The notes beneath the pieces were generated by a model. It saw only the letters and a list, made by a program, of their open reading frames with translations. It searched no databases and was not told the DNA's origin. Positions 40,619 through 53,889 of a stretch of 64,000 bases of DNA are shown here, one piece after another. Every line of letters begins with the position of its first letter. The stretch's first letter is position 1. Location: positions 4,528,501-4,592,500 of the forward strand of contig NC_092702.1 in the NCBI RefSeq assembly GCF_964275005.1. Direction: 5' to 3'. The position numbers were made by a program, and so were the translations under genes. The stretch is from Diadema setosum (taxonomy: Eukaryota > Echinodermata > Echinoidea > Diadematoida > Diadematidae).

Positions 40619-43600
40619 AGTTCTTTTCCAGTTTTTACTCAATTCAAAAGAAATTTGGCACACATTATGTCTATGATATAAAGTTGTACAGAGCAAATTT
40701 TCAAGAGTAGCAGAAGTCTGTGGTCATGGTAACAGTGCATTATGGCCTCCAAATTAGGAAAAAGCTTTGTAGATAGAACTTCTCCTATTTAGAAGCAATT
40801 CACATCAAATTTAGTGCACTTGTTTAACTGCAAAATTATGATGGACAAATCGTAAAGTGTCACAAAAAGTGCGTTGCCATGGTAAAAGAGCAATGCACTT
40901 GTACAGAAGTATGGGGGGGTATCAATTGCCTTCAGTGATATTACTATTTGCTTTTAGCACATCACCAACTTCACAAGAGAGGAGAGGGATTAGGACAAGA
41001 TGGGGGATTACGTTCTGCATCACAACATTTTTTTTTTCTTTTACAGTCTCTGAAGAAGAAGAATGCGTCGGAAAAGGAAGTACTTAAGTAGTTGAGACAA
41101 ATGTAATGATCATCCAAGTGCATACCGCTGCATTAATTGTGTGACGAAGATGGAAACCAGCCCATGCTTTTTTGCAATAGAGAGAAATTCCATCCCTATA
41201 TTATGTTGATTTGTATGAAACCAGAAAAGTCAGAGAAGTAGATCAGTGAAAAATGTGGCAAAAAATCAAACACATAAATGATTATGGACTGTACAAGTTT
41301 AGAAAGTAACACAAATTGGCAACTCCGCAAACCAGTCATTCAGCAGCTCTCCAATTACCTTGTAGACAAAAATTCACCAATTTGCTTTTTTTTTTTTTCC
41401 TTGAGAAAATTTCTCTTCAAACCTGTTCTTGGTATAAGATAGTAGTATGTTTTTGTGTATCTTCTGCAGATAAGTTCTGTCTGTGCCCAAATGATTTAGA
41501 AAATTAGAAATAAGTGAAATTTTGTCTCCAAAAGCTGCTCAACACCTAGATCACACAGTTGCCAATTTGTCTCATTCTCTAAACTTTTACAGTTCATATT
41601 TCTTTTTTAATGTGTCCAATCTTAATCCCAAATTTTTACTGATTTGCTATCTGATTTTTCTGTTTTTATACAAGGAATGTAATACCAGGATGGAATTTCC
41701 CTTTACTTACTGTATACTCCAAATATTTAGCAAATCTAATTTTTTGTGAATTGGGACTTCCTGACAATTTCGCGTGTGGTTAAATTGCCACTTGTGGTGG
41801 TACAATGTACATCACTGAATGGAGAAATGTATGCAAGCATGTCGCATTCATGTCTAGGTGAAAGGTTGGTTTTTTTTTTCACTTGTTTTTAAATTCTCGA
41901 ATAGCTACTAAATTGTGAAATTTGCAAAAATGAAAAACCTCGCGAAATATAGGGCATATGCAGTACACAATCTGATGTATTTGACTGTACATTTTTCTTG
42001 TCATGGCTGTAATACACATGTATCTCTTGGAGTAAAAATTAATCCAGTACTAGGCTTTCACAAGTGCCTTATGTTGAAATACAGAGGCTTTACAGGTATT
42101 TACATGAATATTTGCACTCAAGTATTATCCAATTGGGTAACATTCATTAGGTAATGAACAATGGGTAAAGCTGGTTTAAGTCCCATTGTGCAATTTGAAT
42201 ACCATAATCATGTGTTTAGTGATACTGGGTGAGGAAGACTTTGTGCTTGAAATTTTGGAAGTTATTTACCAGCCTTTCCTGAGAAAGGATCTATTTAAGC
42301 AGTGTATATGTCAAGTTGGTGCCGAGACTGTTCAAATCTAACATTAATAATAACGTCAGGAAAACTAAGCAATAATGGCATTTAAAGAAATAGCTACTAT
42401 CAGTTACAGCTGAGTACATTATGCTGCATTCTTCAATCATATTCCATATCCCTTTCATGATGATGCATCCACTTGATTTTAAAGGAGTACGTAGTCCCCT
42501 TTTTGATGCACATGTTTCGTATTTATTAACCTACTACACATAACATATCCCACACCATCCGTCACTGCTCTGTGGTACCCGAGTTGAGAGTTGAATGTGA
42601 ACAAATCGAGAACCTTTCAAATTTCTTTGAACTTGTCCTCAGACCTTAACTGTCTTACTCTGTGTTGTTCTGAACGAAGGCAGTAGTTGCATGAAAAGAT
42701 GTACTATATTTAATACACATACATACAGATTTTCTATTAAATTCATGAGGAATTATCTGACTCTGTCCCTCAGCTTTTGGAGAAAAGCTTCATGATATTA
42801 GTTCCTTTTATCTGTTTTCTTGCTGAGAAAGAAAGAAAGATTCCTGAAATTTGTCTTTTGCAATGAAATGTAAAATAGGTATCTTAGTGCAGGCTCTTCA
42901 TGGGATTTTCAGTCCAAGTTTTGCCCCCATCAGAACTTGCAGTTCCTTGCTCGAGAGAGTTAATTGATCAAAACCTACCCAAGAGATAATGATTGTTGTT
43001 GGATTATCCATATACTGTTCACTGATACTAGTTTTCCTTTCAGCTTTCAGGATTTTTCCCCCTTTTCTTGCATATAAAATCTGTTTCTAAGTCCTGTAAT
43101 GATAAAGGGCTGTCCTTCTGTCTCTGTCTCTCTTTCTTTCACACACACAACCCAAGAAACTGTGTTTATATTTCTTTTATTGGTGATGTGCAGTTGTGTT
43201 TTTTAGACCCATTCTTCACAAATGAACTGGTTCCTTTTCAACGAAATTTGAATGTATTTTCAATCCATGTACATAGATATGTAGAACAGGTCTATTCATT
43301 CTGCAAATTGAAACTTGATTGCAATAATTATATGTTTCTTAGAAAGTATTGTGCCAATTTGTGTGTAACGACGATATGCAGTTTGTTTCTACAAATGTAA
43401 GCACCTTGAAACCGAGTCTTTCAAATACCTTGCTTTTTTGTCTTTGGGCATGTGCAGTGCTAAGAATGGATTGGGGCTGAATGTACAGTTTTACTACTTG
43501 GTTCTTCTTTCATCATGTATTCATATATGCACAGGTACTGATGCCAATGTTGAGATGATAAACTTATGAAAAATTTGCGATTTCTAGGCCATATGGGTTT

Positions 43601-43699
43601 GCATGTAGAAGAGACTTTTATTGTATTATTTTGCTTTCTATAGTTGCAAGATTTGTTTTACTGGCTGAAATTTTTCAGTGCAGTGAACTATATCATCAT

Positions 43700-44160
43700 A
43701 CTATAATTTGAGCAACGTTTGTCTGTCTGTCTGTCTGTTTGTTCCTCTACTCCTCCCAGGTCCTTGGTCCGATCTCCATCAAACTTAGTGGATGGATGCA
43801 GGTTGAACACGAAATTGCCCTTGAGGGGTTCATTTTTGAAAAGGTCAAGGTCACTGGGGTCAAAGGTCAAATCACTTCTAATCTTCGTCAGCTGCAATAA
43901 GCAAACACCCGATAGAGGGTGCTATGTAGGCCTACTTATACGGGTATTCCCCAGAAATATAATCAGACACCCGATAGAGGGTGCTATGTAGTCCTACTCA
44001 TAATATGGGGATTCCCAGGTGTATGCCTACTTATGCTTCCAGCAAGTTTGGCCAAGATAGCGCAAAACAGTTATTTGACCTCCGTTGACCCAGTGACCTT
44101 GACCATTTCTGGGGGAATCCCCATAGAGGATTTCTGGCACTCCACGGGTACACTGACTAG
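43700..44160 (+). repeat. Dispersed repeat with CTGT run and internal duplication
   Basis: A (CTGT)n start is followed by a body with AAGGTCAAGGTCACTGGGGT. ACACCCGATAGAGGGTGCTA occurs twice (near 43,906 and 43,968). It resembles dispersed repeats of marine invertebrates; class unknown. Confidence 0.45.
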
Positions 44161-45203
44161 TATGCTGAATTTACAATGTAACAAATTTTCCTTTGTGTGA
44201 TGAATTAATGTATTTATGTGATGCCTTGCTTACATGGTATATCTGTCGTAGTATTAAATACAAGTGTCAAAAGTGTATGAACAGCCAGAACTGACTTGAG
44301 CTGTTGTTTATATGTGCTATTAAAGCACAGAGGAGCAGAATAGTTTGAGTAACTTTAATAGACGCACCATATCTTTACAGCTTGAAGCTGAATAGCTCAT
44401 ATTCGTCATTCTTATTCATGGAGAAATTAAATGATTTATTTCATGTGCAGCACTCGCGGCAGGTAATGTCAAAATGCTAGTATGGCTTTTGAATGATCAT
44501 TTTTAAACATTTGTATCCTGAAAAGAGAGTTAGATTAACGAGGGTGATTTTTTTACGAGTCAATATTGAAATTGACTCCAGGTTTACCGAATCTGTAATG
44601 TTAACTTCCTTATCATTCTGGCCATTTTACTGTTCCCTCAATTGTCAGAAAGTGCAAGCATTAATCATTCCCTAGTTAGCATGGCCCCCTTCTTTTGGGG
44701 TGGTCAATCTTATGTGGTTGTTTGATTGATGAGCAAAGAAGCAGTCTCAGTCACAGATTCTTGATATACTTTTCGTAATTAAGCCCTTAAATGCATTCAT
44801 ATCTCAAAGTCCTTTATATGGATGATGAATTATGCCATCCATTGATTTGCACCACTAATGTTATGTACATATTAATTCTTTATATTGGCATAAGCTGTCA
44901 ATCTGGCTACCGGTAGTTGATAAGGAAATTGACTTGTACATTGCATGTTTATTGTAGGACTTGATCGTAAGTTTACTACGTATGACACAAATTTTTAGAT
45001 TTTTTTTTTTTTTTGCTTGCCTCATTCTCAGATATTCTATGAAAATCCGGTAGAAGTACAGCCGTATTAGTATGTGTCTATAGGTCTTTCACTGTTTATC
45101 ATTAATATTGACGGTTATTTATATTAGATACACATAATGTCAGGTGCCTTTGGGTGTTAGAAGATTGACGCAAGGAGTTGCAGTCCTAATTCTTTCAGGA
45201 CTG

Positions 45204-45209
45204 AATAAA
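45204..45209 (+). terminator. TRPM: Candidate polyA signal of TRPM
   Basis: AATAAA with a GT-rich stretch (TTGTTGTGTTGGC) about 65 bp downstream. It is the first clear hexamer I saw after the stop. Confidence 0.35.
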
Positions 45210-45230
45210 AGACCAAAGTATTGAAATGAC

Positions 45231-45376
45231 TTCTGTTATGCTGTCATCCATTGTAATCAAATGAACCTCTCATTGTTGTGTTGGCTATTCATGATGTGAT
45301 GTGATATGATATGATATTATTGTCTGTTCATTAACCATAAATTTGTTTACATATATATATATAAATTATATATATA

Positions 45377-45414
<38 letters not shown>

Positions 45415-46460
45415 CATATATACCCAATATACTCTATATTCTCTCAAGAATTTTCTCAGAGAAAATTTGAAAATGGCAGTCGCAGTTCTTCATCGCTTGC
45501 TGCCGATTAGACTTTTTCTGGATATGTGTAATTATTACAAAGAACTCTTAAATAGATACAGTCAACCTCGCCAATTAGGCTACATAGTATTAAAATGAAA
45601 AGTTGATTGTAATGCCCCACTGAATTTGGCCCTGTTTGTAATACCATTTTGCTACATTTGGGCTTAAAAGACAATATCAAATTTTATAGTAATGTCGAGT
45701 ACTGTTCACTAGTTATCAGAAGTGCAATGATGTTACTGACATCTTCTACTGAAATAATACTTGACATGAGGGCATGATGCCATGTTTAACATTAACTAGG
45801 TTGAGTTATCCCTTGACTGCAGTGTATTTTTTTTTCCAGAAATTCAAGACAGAGTCACATGTTCGTAAGCTCTCCGTGTCGCACCCCCTCCACACAAACT
45901 CACGAAACGTTATTCAAAAATAACTTGCAGTATTTTGCGAATGTTACATAGAATGATGCATGGTACGCACATTGCATTTATTGCAATTCGATGGCGGAAC
46001 ATTATAAACACGTGTCTTACAATAAATAAATGCAATTCAATTAAGTGTGACCGAATGGAACTCGCAAGCATGTTTTTGCTCCAATTGTTTGTTACAGAGG
46101 GCAGTTATTAGAAGAAGAAAAAATGTTTCTTAAACGACAAAAACTCGGATATAAGGTCTGATCAAACTACTTACATGCGAAAATTACGTTCAGACTAAAG
46201 TAAATCACATATACATCCTACATCATCTCCGTTCACATAAGATTATTCTCTCCTGGTTTTGCTTTCAACACTAATGTTTCCGGAAACTAAAATACCGACT
46301 TTGCTGAATGTGGCTATGTCACACTGTGATTACTGGAAGCGCTTTCGAAGTCAGTTATTTTAATGCGAACATAGTTACCTTCAGAATAGAGATAAAGATA
46401 GATCATCATCCTATACGTGTAGTGATCTGTTTCGGGCGTACAATTACAAACTTTTACGTG
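45231..46460. other. Intergenic, microsatellite
   Basis: Contains a TA/TG microsatellite at about 45,350-45,420 and otherwise non-coding AT-rich sequence. Confidence 0.5.
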
Positions 46461-46469
46461 CTGGATAAT

Positions 46470-46712
46470 GTTCTACACTTTCACAGAAGATCATTGGTTC
46501 GAATCCTGTCTTGCGCATGCATTCTTGGACCAAGAAGTTTCATCCACTTCAATGTCCTTCCTGACCCAGATGCAAAATGGGTACCTACGACAATATTCTA
46601 GACTATTGATATATGACCTGGGCAAGCACCTCTGAAAGAACAGTGCACGTACGTAATGAAAGGCTGGCCTCGGTAAACGGGCGATTATTATTATTATCAT
46701 CATTTTTTTTTT
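46470..46712 (+). mobile_element. tRNA-derived SINE with TTA tail
   Basis: B box GGTTCGAATCC at 46,496-46,506. The body includes CTTCCTGACCCAGATGCAAA and GGGTACCT, as in widespread deuterostome SINEs. The tail is TTATTATTATTATCATCAT. The A box is decayed. Confidence 0.6.
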
Positions 46713-46714
46713 AG

Positions 46715-47220
46715 GTTCGTTCATCCAAAAATGAAAATTCGGATTTAAAGTTCGTTAATTCCGGAGGTTAGTTCATCCAAAATTGAAATAAAGTTCGTTA
46801 TTTCGAAGGTTCGTGCTACCGAAATGATACACGGTGTATAAGGTTTGCTACTCCGAAGATTCTTTATTCCAAAAAACACAAATTAACCGACCATCCTTTT
46901 CCTAGATATTCGTTAATCCGAAAATGAAATACAGTTCTTTAACACGAACGACTGTGGAGTTATTGATTAAGAAGATTCGTAATTCCGAACGTTTGTACTA
47001 TAGATCCAAAAATGAGAGAGAAAAAAGGCGTTCTACTGAAGCGTCTTTCGTTTCGAATGGACGAACCCTCGGAATAACCAACGTTTTTAACGAACCTTCG
47101 GCATAACTAACCTCATTTAATTTTCTGATACGAACCTTCGGAGTAGCAAACCTTATTCCTTTTTGGGAATCACGGGCCTTAGGTATATTCCATTTGCGGA
47201 ACTTTCGTATTAACGAGTGG
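46715..47220. repeat. Degenerate GTTCGTTA-TTCCGAA repeat field
   Basis: Variants of TTCGTTAnTTCCGAAGGTTCG recur in both orientations across about 500 bp, so the region is rich in small palindromes. No coding signal. Confidence 0.55.
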
Positions 47221-47739
47221 AGGTGTAGCACGGTAAGCAACATAATCATCAAGAGTTTATTCACTGACTATAATTTCCATCAGTGCAAGCGTTTTTACCC
47301 TTCTAATATTGTCTGATTGCAGTAAGTGGTATGTCCAGCTAGTTGCATTATGTGATTATGTGATCATAATGATACATACATTGTATTGTACATGAAAATC
47401 AACGGTTTTGCCAGATATGAAGTCGTATTCTCCTACAATATGTACATAAAACAACAATTGAGGAGTATAATGGCGCACCAAACGCGCCATTTTACCCCCA
47501 TCCTCCCTCCCCCCCCCCCCCTCCCCGAATCGCGGAATGAGAAGAAATGTTTTCGCAGTATAAAAAACAATCAAACAACACTTTTCTCATAATTCTCTCG
47601 CCAGAAATGATCACCACCAGTAAAAAAATTCACACACACACACACACACATACACACACGTTTTTGTTTTATAAATGATATTCTTTATTTGAATTTCATG
47701 TACACATACATACACACACGCACACACACCTACACTCTC

Positions 47740-47770
<31 letters not shown>

Positions 47771-49613
47771 AACCAAGAGAGTTTTTATGCCAGGCAAACA
47801 CGAGATTTTATTACCAGTGTGTAAGACCATGAACAGGTAGGCCTACTTGCATTAGGACTAAAATGAAATATGAAATGAACAGATGACCAATTCAATATTC
47901 ATTCATATAATTCTTGCAAATGTGAGAGAGATGAACCGGAATGATGCATGGTATTCTTTACCGATGAGGAAAACATCAAATTATTCCAAAATCATTTAAA
48001 ATGCTTACGTCTTTCATGCTCCCTCATGCTCATGTACAGGTGTATTTTTCCAGAATGATTTTTTTTTTTCGGAATGATGCATGGTATTGTGTATTTTTCT
48101 ATTCTCACGCGATTGATGACGCACAAAGTTTATGATTACCTGTATGATACTGTAAGCCCCTATAATGTTTTTTTTTTTTTTTTAGCACAGTTATGTCTAC
48201 TCATCACTGTAGACCTCTTCATCGCCATTATAACTTCTAGTGCTAACGATCATTCTAATCGTTCTCATTACACGACGAATTAGTAGTGAAGCATCTATCC
48301 TTGTTTACTTGTTTTTTCCTAGCCAGCAGTCACCGGTTTCTGTTATCATAATCATACTAATCATTTTGAACTTTGCTAACTATATACGAATAATAATGAA
48401 TGACCTACAATGTACTAGTATCTCTACCTACCAGCTTATCTACATTTTAACATATACGTACCTATCAATCGATCCAAGTAATAACCACAGAGCAACAACA
48501 CTTAAATGACCTAAGATTACTACATCATGTTTCAAACGAATATCATCATCCTCTGACATTGTTAAGACAGTCTCGACAGTGCTGTAAATAGTTGGGACTG
48601 ATATCACAATCAAGAAGGGTAATAAGTATCGATTTAAATGATAGCCAACTGAGTTGATTTATGATTGACTTTTCCATGCACATGGAATCATGATCATTAC
48701 ATCATTGACAGAACTGATAGCATAGGGCAAGCATTGCTTACCTAACCCTTCGTTGTGGTTATAGGCTGGTAATGAACATGTTGTAAAATCTAAATTGCAT
48801 TGGCAACACTGATAATCACCATGAACGTCATATTATTATGCATTATCTCCATATCACCAAGGTCATTTTTCTTCATATTTTTTTAACATCAATTCATACA
48901 TTGAAGCACGAGTTTTTGTCCCTCAAAATGAGGATCTGTGACCCTAATTTGGAGACGTAAATAAGAATTGTACTCTAAGCCGTAATTCTAAATTCTTCGT
49001 TACGCCGGCTCGATTCTCAGATCACATCGCAAAAATCTTGTTTCGGCACTTGCATTCGAAAGGACGTGCTAGTGACAATGCACAGGATGACTCATTCAGA
49101 TGGTTTCCTTCACGGATATCTAGAAGAGCTACATTATACATGTATTATTCTGTTCCTGTTGCTGTTGGACATACATACAAGCTTGTATGTATTTCAATAA
49201 GTTGAATCTGCAGAAAGACAACACTCGATCCACAAGATACTAGTATATATATATATATATATATATATTGATAAGTGTTTATACACTCACTGCGTTTGCA
49301 TTGGGCTTTTTGGCTCTTTTCTCCATACTGTCATCATAAAATAAGAACGCTTTATTTAAGTACAAACATAAGCTACCTCTCCCCAAACAAAGAATGTCTT
49401 GCAACTCGCCTATTACCAGAAAGTTCTGGTTTCTTTTTTTCCGTTTTGCGGTTTCGCTTTGTTTGAACACACTTTTAATGTCACTTTCTTTGTCTAAAGC
49501 GGTTATAATGCCTTTTAGCTCTGCTGGAAGACAGAACAAAAAACAAAGTGGTCTGTGAACTTGTACTTTCAGAATAAGAATGATGTTGGCCTTTACACTA
49601 ATGGTATCCTCAT

Positions 49614-49619
49614 TTTATT
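49614..49619 (-). terminator. Conserved polyA signal, TRIM copy 1
   Basis: AATAAA on the minus strand about 315 bp behind the stop. It is conserved in copy 2 at 60,887-60,892. Confidence 0.4.
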
Positions 49620-49934
49620 GAGACGATGTTTGAACACTAATACTCTATCATGTTATGATACATTCATTCTGATTATAAACTCGAGTCAAATTACACTCTG
49701 TGAAGTACCTTCTTCGATACAATAAGATATATAACTGGTTTTGGAGCCATCAACAAGGTGCATGGTTTCGCAATAACTGTGTCATGGATGGATGTTATAT
49801 AGTTTATCGTGGTATGATATCGTTTTAACCTGTAATATACAACTGGATTCAATCATTTACACAACCTTGCATATGATAAATCAAATCGGACTTGAAACAA
49901 TTTCAGCGACTTGATTTTGTTGTTGTTGCAAGTT

Positions 49935-51929
49935 TTACTTATCGCAATGACAAATTGTTGTAATCTTTCCATCCCCACCCGTTGCCGTCACGACAGCGGC
50001 CGAAAACATTCCCGATGGAGACACAGCCAACATGAGGTCTTTTAAGGCGTGAGTTTCCTTTTCGAATAGAGTTTCTACCTTCTCTCCTTGAAAGGTGAAC
50101 CTCTGCAGTGTCTTTTGGCCGTTTTCGTCGGCCCAGAGCACGCAGACGAGCCCGTGGACATCGCAACCTACCACCGCCTTCTTCCATTCGTCATCATGGA
50201 TGGAAGCGAGGACGTTTCCGTTGAAGTCGAGAATGCTCGCAGAGGCGGGTTCGTGCGATATGACAACGCAAGTCGGCTTCTTGTAGGATACAGCTACCCC
50301 AGTCGGTGACAGATCACCTGTTTGAATTGTACGCTGCAGGCTACCGTCAGCTCGAAGGACGAAAACTCTTCGATGATCTTTGTCCGACGCGTAGATAGTA
50401 TCCTCACAGTCCGTAGCCAGACCGGATATGCTCCTCTCCGCCGGAAGTGCTCTCGATATTTCCGTCAGGTTTTCTGCTAGGAGATGCAACTTGGAGCCCG
50501 TGGTAGCAAGAACGAATCGGTGGCCGGAGAGAGCTGAGAAACATCTGATTCTGTCGTACTGTATTCTGCCGTACTCGTACTGCAATGTGGGAAGCCAGCG
50601 ATTCCAAGCAAAGCTGCTACACCCAGGAATGCCCGTTGCAGTTACTTTTATGGATGCACACAAAGAGGAATCTTTCATACCGTCCTGTACCAAGGCAGCG
50701 AGGCGTCCGTCTCGCATGAATTGCAAGTCCTTTGGACCACTCTTACACGAAATACTTACAGTTCCTCTTTTTCTGCAGCTACATCCCACAATGACCTTGC
50801 CAACGTTAGCCTCGAAGGGTGGTACGTGGAAATGAAATCCTTCCACCGACTGCTCGATACGCTTCAGCACCTGTTCGTCCGGTTTCTCCGCCAGCGTCCT
50901 GTCCATAGCTTTGAGCAAGCTCTTGTACATGGAGGCAATTCCTACAAGATCATCTTTGTTGTCCAGTACTTGCTGAGTCATCAGTAAACTCTTGTCCCCC
51001 AATGCCTTCATGTTCTCAGTTTTCCGTCGCAACTCAACCAGCTGCTTGTTCTTTTCTTCCAGGTAGTCACACCCTTCCCGTTCTAACCGATGGTGAAACT
51101 CATCGACTCGTGTTTTGTACTCCTTAACGGCACATTGTATGCTATTGCTTGTTTTCTTACTGTGGTCGACAATAAGCGATTCTAGCTTGTCAAGTAGGCT
51201 GATAAATTTTGCTAATTCGTCTGACTTTGCGGCAACGTCTTCGCGTCTCGAACTCAGCTTCTCTCTAATTGTTGGAACAAAGTCTTTCAGAAACTGCAGC
51301 TCGTGGTAATTCTCCCGGCTGTGGTCGATAAGAGTACAATCATGGCATATGGGTTCAAGGCAAGTCACGCAGAATAGCTTCAGCTTCTCATCAGTGTGCT
51401 TTGGGCACAAAACTGAATAGTCTTTGCTCTGAAAGGTGACCTTTCCCTCCAGCAAATCCGAGATGCTGGCTACGGTGTGATTCTGCGTCATCCGAAGTCC
51501 CGCATGGACAGATGAGCACCGATGACAGAGAATCTGACAACATTCGCGGCAGTAGGTACATGGGTTTCCTTCTGCGACATCTTCGGACGTGTGAACGTAG
51601 CCACAGGTTTCACACTTGTTGGCGGAGTTCACCAGCTTCTTTTCTCGCACCTCTTTATCTATGAGAGCCTCGACAAGCCGTGTAGCTCTGAAATCGAGCC
51701 GTAATCCACGCACACCACTTTTCGGCACCTCAGTACAATCTTTGCACAGAGCGCACTCCAGTGACACTTTCCGCGAATCGTCCTTTTGGCTTCGTGCAAA
51801 CTGCTTCTCCAAACACTTTTCACAGAAACTGTGGAGACACGCCAGAATACGAGGAGTATCTAACCTTTCCAGGCAAATAGCACACTCCACCTCTTTGGAA
51901 ACAACTGAATCTAGGTTCATTGCCGCCAT
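49935..51929 (-). CDS. TRIM E3 ubiquitin ligase, copy 1 (intronless)
   Basis: 664 residues in one exon. The C3HC4 RING has zinc ligands C16, C19, C31, H33, C36, C39, C59 and C62. B-box 1 runs from C106 to H151. B-box 2 runs from about C175 to H209 (CPKHTDEKLKLFCVTCLEPI). A coiled coil spans roughly 210-390. The C-terminal 230 residues carry repeating VLRADGSLQRTI- and ILDFNGNVLASI-type strands, probably a degenerate NHL-like propeller. RING TRIMs transfer ubiquitin, and many act in innate immunity. The layout resembles TRIM56/TRIM2-3-type proteins that are expanded in sea urchins. The start is ATG 51929; an in-frame MNLD start lies three codons later. Substrate unknown. Confidence 0.9.
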   Translation of the reverse strand: MAAMNLDSVVSKEVECAICLERLDTPRILACLHSFCEKCLEKQFARSQKDDSRKVSLECALCKDCTEVPKSGVRGLRLDFRATRLVEALIDKEVREKKLVNSANKCETCGYVHTSEDVAEGNPCTYCRECCQILCHRCSSVHAGLRMTQNHTVASISDLLEGKVTFQSKDYSVLCPKHTDEKLKLFCVTCLEPICHDCTLIDHSRENYHELQFLKDFVPTIREKLSSRREDVAAKSDELAKFISLLDKLESLIVDHSKKTSNSIQCAVKEYKTRVDEFHHRLEREGCDYLEEKNKQLVELRRKTENMKALGDKSLLMTQQVLDNKDDLVGIASMYKSLLKAMDRTLAEKPDEQVLKRIEQSVEGFHFHVPPFEANVGKVIVGCSCRKRGTVSISCKSGPKDLQFMRDGRLAALVQDGMKDSSLCASIKVTATGIPGCSSFAWNRWLPTLQYEYGRIQYDRIRCFSALSGHRFVLATTGSKLHLLAENLTEISRALPAERSISGLATDCEDTIYASDKDHRRVFVLRADGSLQRTIQTGDLSPTGVAVSYKKPTCVVISHEPASASILDFNGNVLASIHDDEWKKAVVGCDVHGLVCVLWADENGQKTLQRFTFQGEKVETLFEKETHALKDLMLAVSPSGMFSAAVVTATGGDGKITTICHCDK

Positions 51930-53690
51930 GACTGTGATATGCTGCTTTTCACAAGGTTACTCTCTACGATATACATACTATGTGATACGACGTTCAACGC
52001 ACGCCACATTCATATGGTCGTGTCGAAAGTCAGATGAGACATGTAAGTGTATGTTTTGAGTATCATGCTCTGAAGGATGTAGCAAGAAACAAACAAGGAA
52101 GTAACGTTCAAGTTGAGTGCAGCCTAAATAGCAATACGAATGGAGTACGCGGGTCAAAGTCCGCAATTACCATGGACAGAGGTTATGTTCATGAGCCGTC
52201 ATTACAAACCAATCAGGAAAGCGGATTCCAACACCTCAAACAATAACACCATGGAAATTGTCTGATTGGTTAAAGTGGGTAAGTCCCACCTACTAGTAAC
52301 CCTGGGTTCGGGCTCGATTTTGGAAAATCTATCTGTATGTGGGGGTGTATTGAACCCACGTAGAAACACCCACGAATGTAGAAATACATTAGCCACAAAA
52401 GTAGAAATCGCTCACAAATGAAGAAAATTTCAACCTGTGCACAAAAATAATGTATAAATGAACAGCGCCCACTAATGTACCAACGAAGTTGCATGATACA
52501 ACGCATATGTAGAAAGTACTATGTAGACCGAACTCTGTGGTTTATTTCGTCTTAGTACATGTATAGGCTCTACGGCAGTTCTGATTTTTCTTACTATTTT
52601 CTGAAGAGTTGTGTGTGTGTGTGTGTGTGTGTGTCTGCTATATTCCTATTTCGGGGTGCTGAACATGAATCCTAACAACAGCAAAACAAAACTTTAATAC
52701 CTGCTCCTTACTAATAAACCACCCAATGCCCTATCTACTTTACTTTTATATGAAAACACTTCGGATGAATTCGGGAAGGGAAAATTCGACACAGTTTTTA
52801 CTGACGTAATAGAATTGATCAATCTATAGAGCAGCAGACGATGTGTCATAGCTAAAACAAACATCGCAAGTTAATTTATTGCCCCCGAAGAAGAACTTAA
52901 ATTACTTCGAATTAGGCTAATTGTGATATTCTTCGAAATAAAAGGTGACACAAAACACTGCTATACCTGTGTAAAGTTTAGAAACCATCACTGGAAAGGA
53001 ACATCCAAGTAAATTTTTAAAAGGCAAGGGCCATCGCATTTTTTAATTTGAAAAGAATTTGAAAAAAAAAACAATGATGAATGTGATTAAACAGCAAACC
53101 ATCCGTTGTGGCAGTGCGGCTGAATGCATAACGATGACTTTGGCCAAAGTGTTCGGGGAGGGCAAGTGCATGAGAGGCGTGGACTTTTCGTTGCTGTTTG
53201 ATGCTTTTAAAGCAGATCATTCAAATGGCACGGAAAAACGTTAAATTCACTTTATATTGGTACATTTATCGATTCAACGCTCACCTAGGAAAACAGCTAC
53301 ACCTTTGAATCCGCGCATTGTGTTGGGCCTATATGACATAGTCTGCTTTTTTTCTTCTTTTTTTTTTTGCTGGGTACATTCAGTGAAGTTACAAATACTG
53401 TATCAGGCATGTTCGGTGGTTTCGGTAAGTTTTTGAAATAGAAAGGAGAGTTGCATTCTTCCCGTTTTATGTTGCACAAATCTATTCCGTGAGGTCGGGA
53501 ATGAAATGAATGGGGCGAAACTCTATTTGCAATTTCATAAATGTTATTCATGTTTAATATCTTTGAATGCAGGCCTACAGTAACTTAACAATTTTGCCAG
53601 GCAAGCCGTACCTGCTCAAATACACAGGCATAGTACTTCACCGAGTGCGCCCCCCTCCCCCCACCCAACGTGACAATACATTGGAATCAG
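51930..53690. other. Between the duplicated units; no gene
   Basis: The upstream 100 bp belong to the duplication. The rest is unique and non-coding, with a GT microsatellite at 52,611-52,634. Confidence 0.5.
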
Positions 53691-53850
53691 ATTATTGCCC
53701 CCCCCCCCCTCCCCCTCCTAGAATCGAGGAATGAAAAGAACGTTATATTCCGCAACGCAATACATGTATAAATCTATTGAAGAAACTTATTCTCATTATT
53801 TTTCGCTAAACGAACGTTGTCGGTAAACAATCTCTCACATACACACAGAG

Positions 53851-53889
<39 letters not shown>

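Larger units (their letters stand above)
40412..45230 (+). other. TRPM: Probable TRPM 3'UTR and downstream sequence
   Basis: I saw no AATAAA before 45,204, so the 3'UTR may be about 4.8 kb. It contains MITE copy D and a repeat at 43,700-44,160. No other gene was recognised. The 3' end is inferred. Confidence 0.35.
47500..52035 (-). repeat. Segmental duplication unit 1 (with TRIM gene)
   Basis: Matches 53,690-63,520 over the TRIM gene and its flanks, for example GCCAGGCAAAC in a shared block near 47,790/53,910 and GACAATGCACAGGATGA near 49,075/59,562. CA and AT microsatellites lie at 47,632-47,765 and 49,244-49,268. Confidence 0.8.

Noticed and set aside
50428-50835. Long plus-strand frame inside TRIM copy 1 (and its counterpart in copy 2)
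   Set aside because: Antisense shadow of the real minus-strand TRIM coding sequence; no domain of its own.
53059-53244. 61-residue plus-strand frame with KVFGEGKCMRGVDFSLLFDA
   Set aside because: No homology recognised, no splice context and isolated between the duplicated units; treated as chance.
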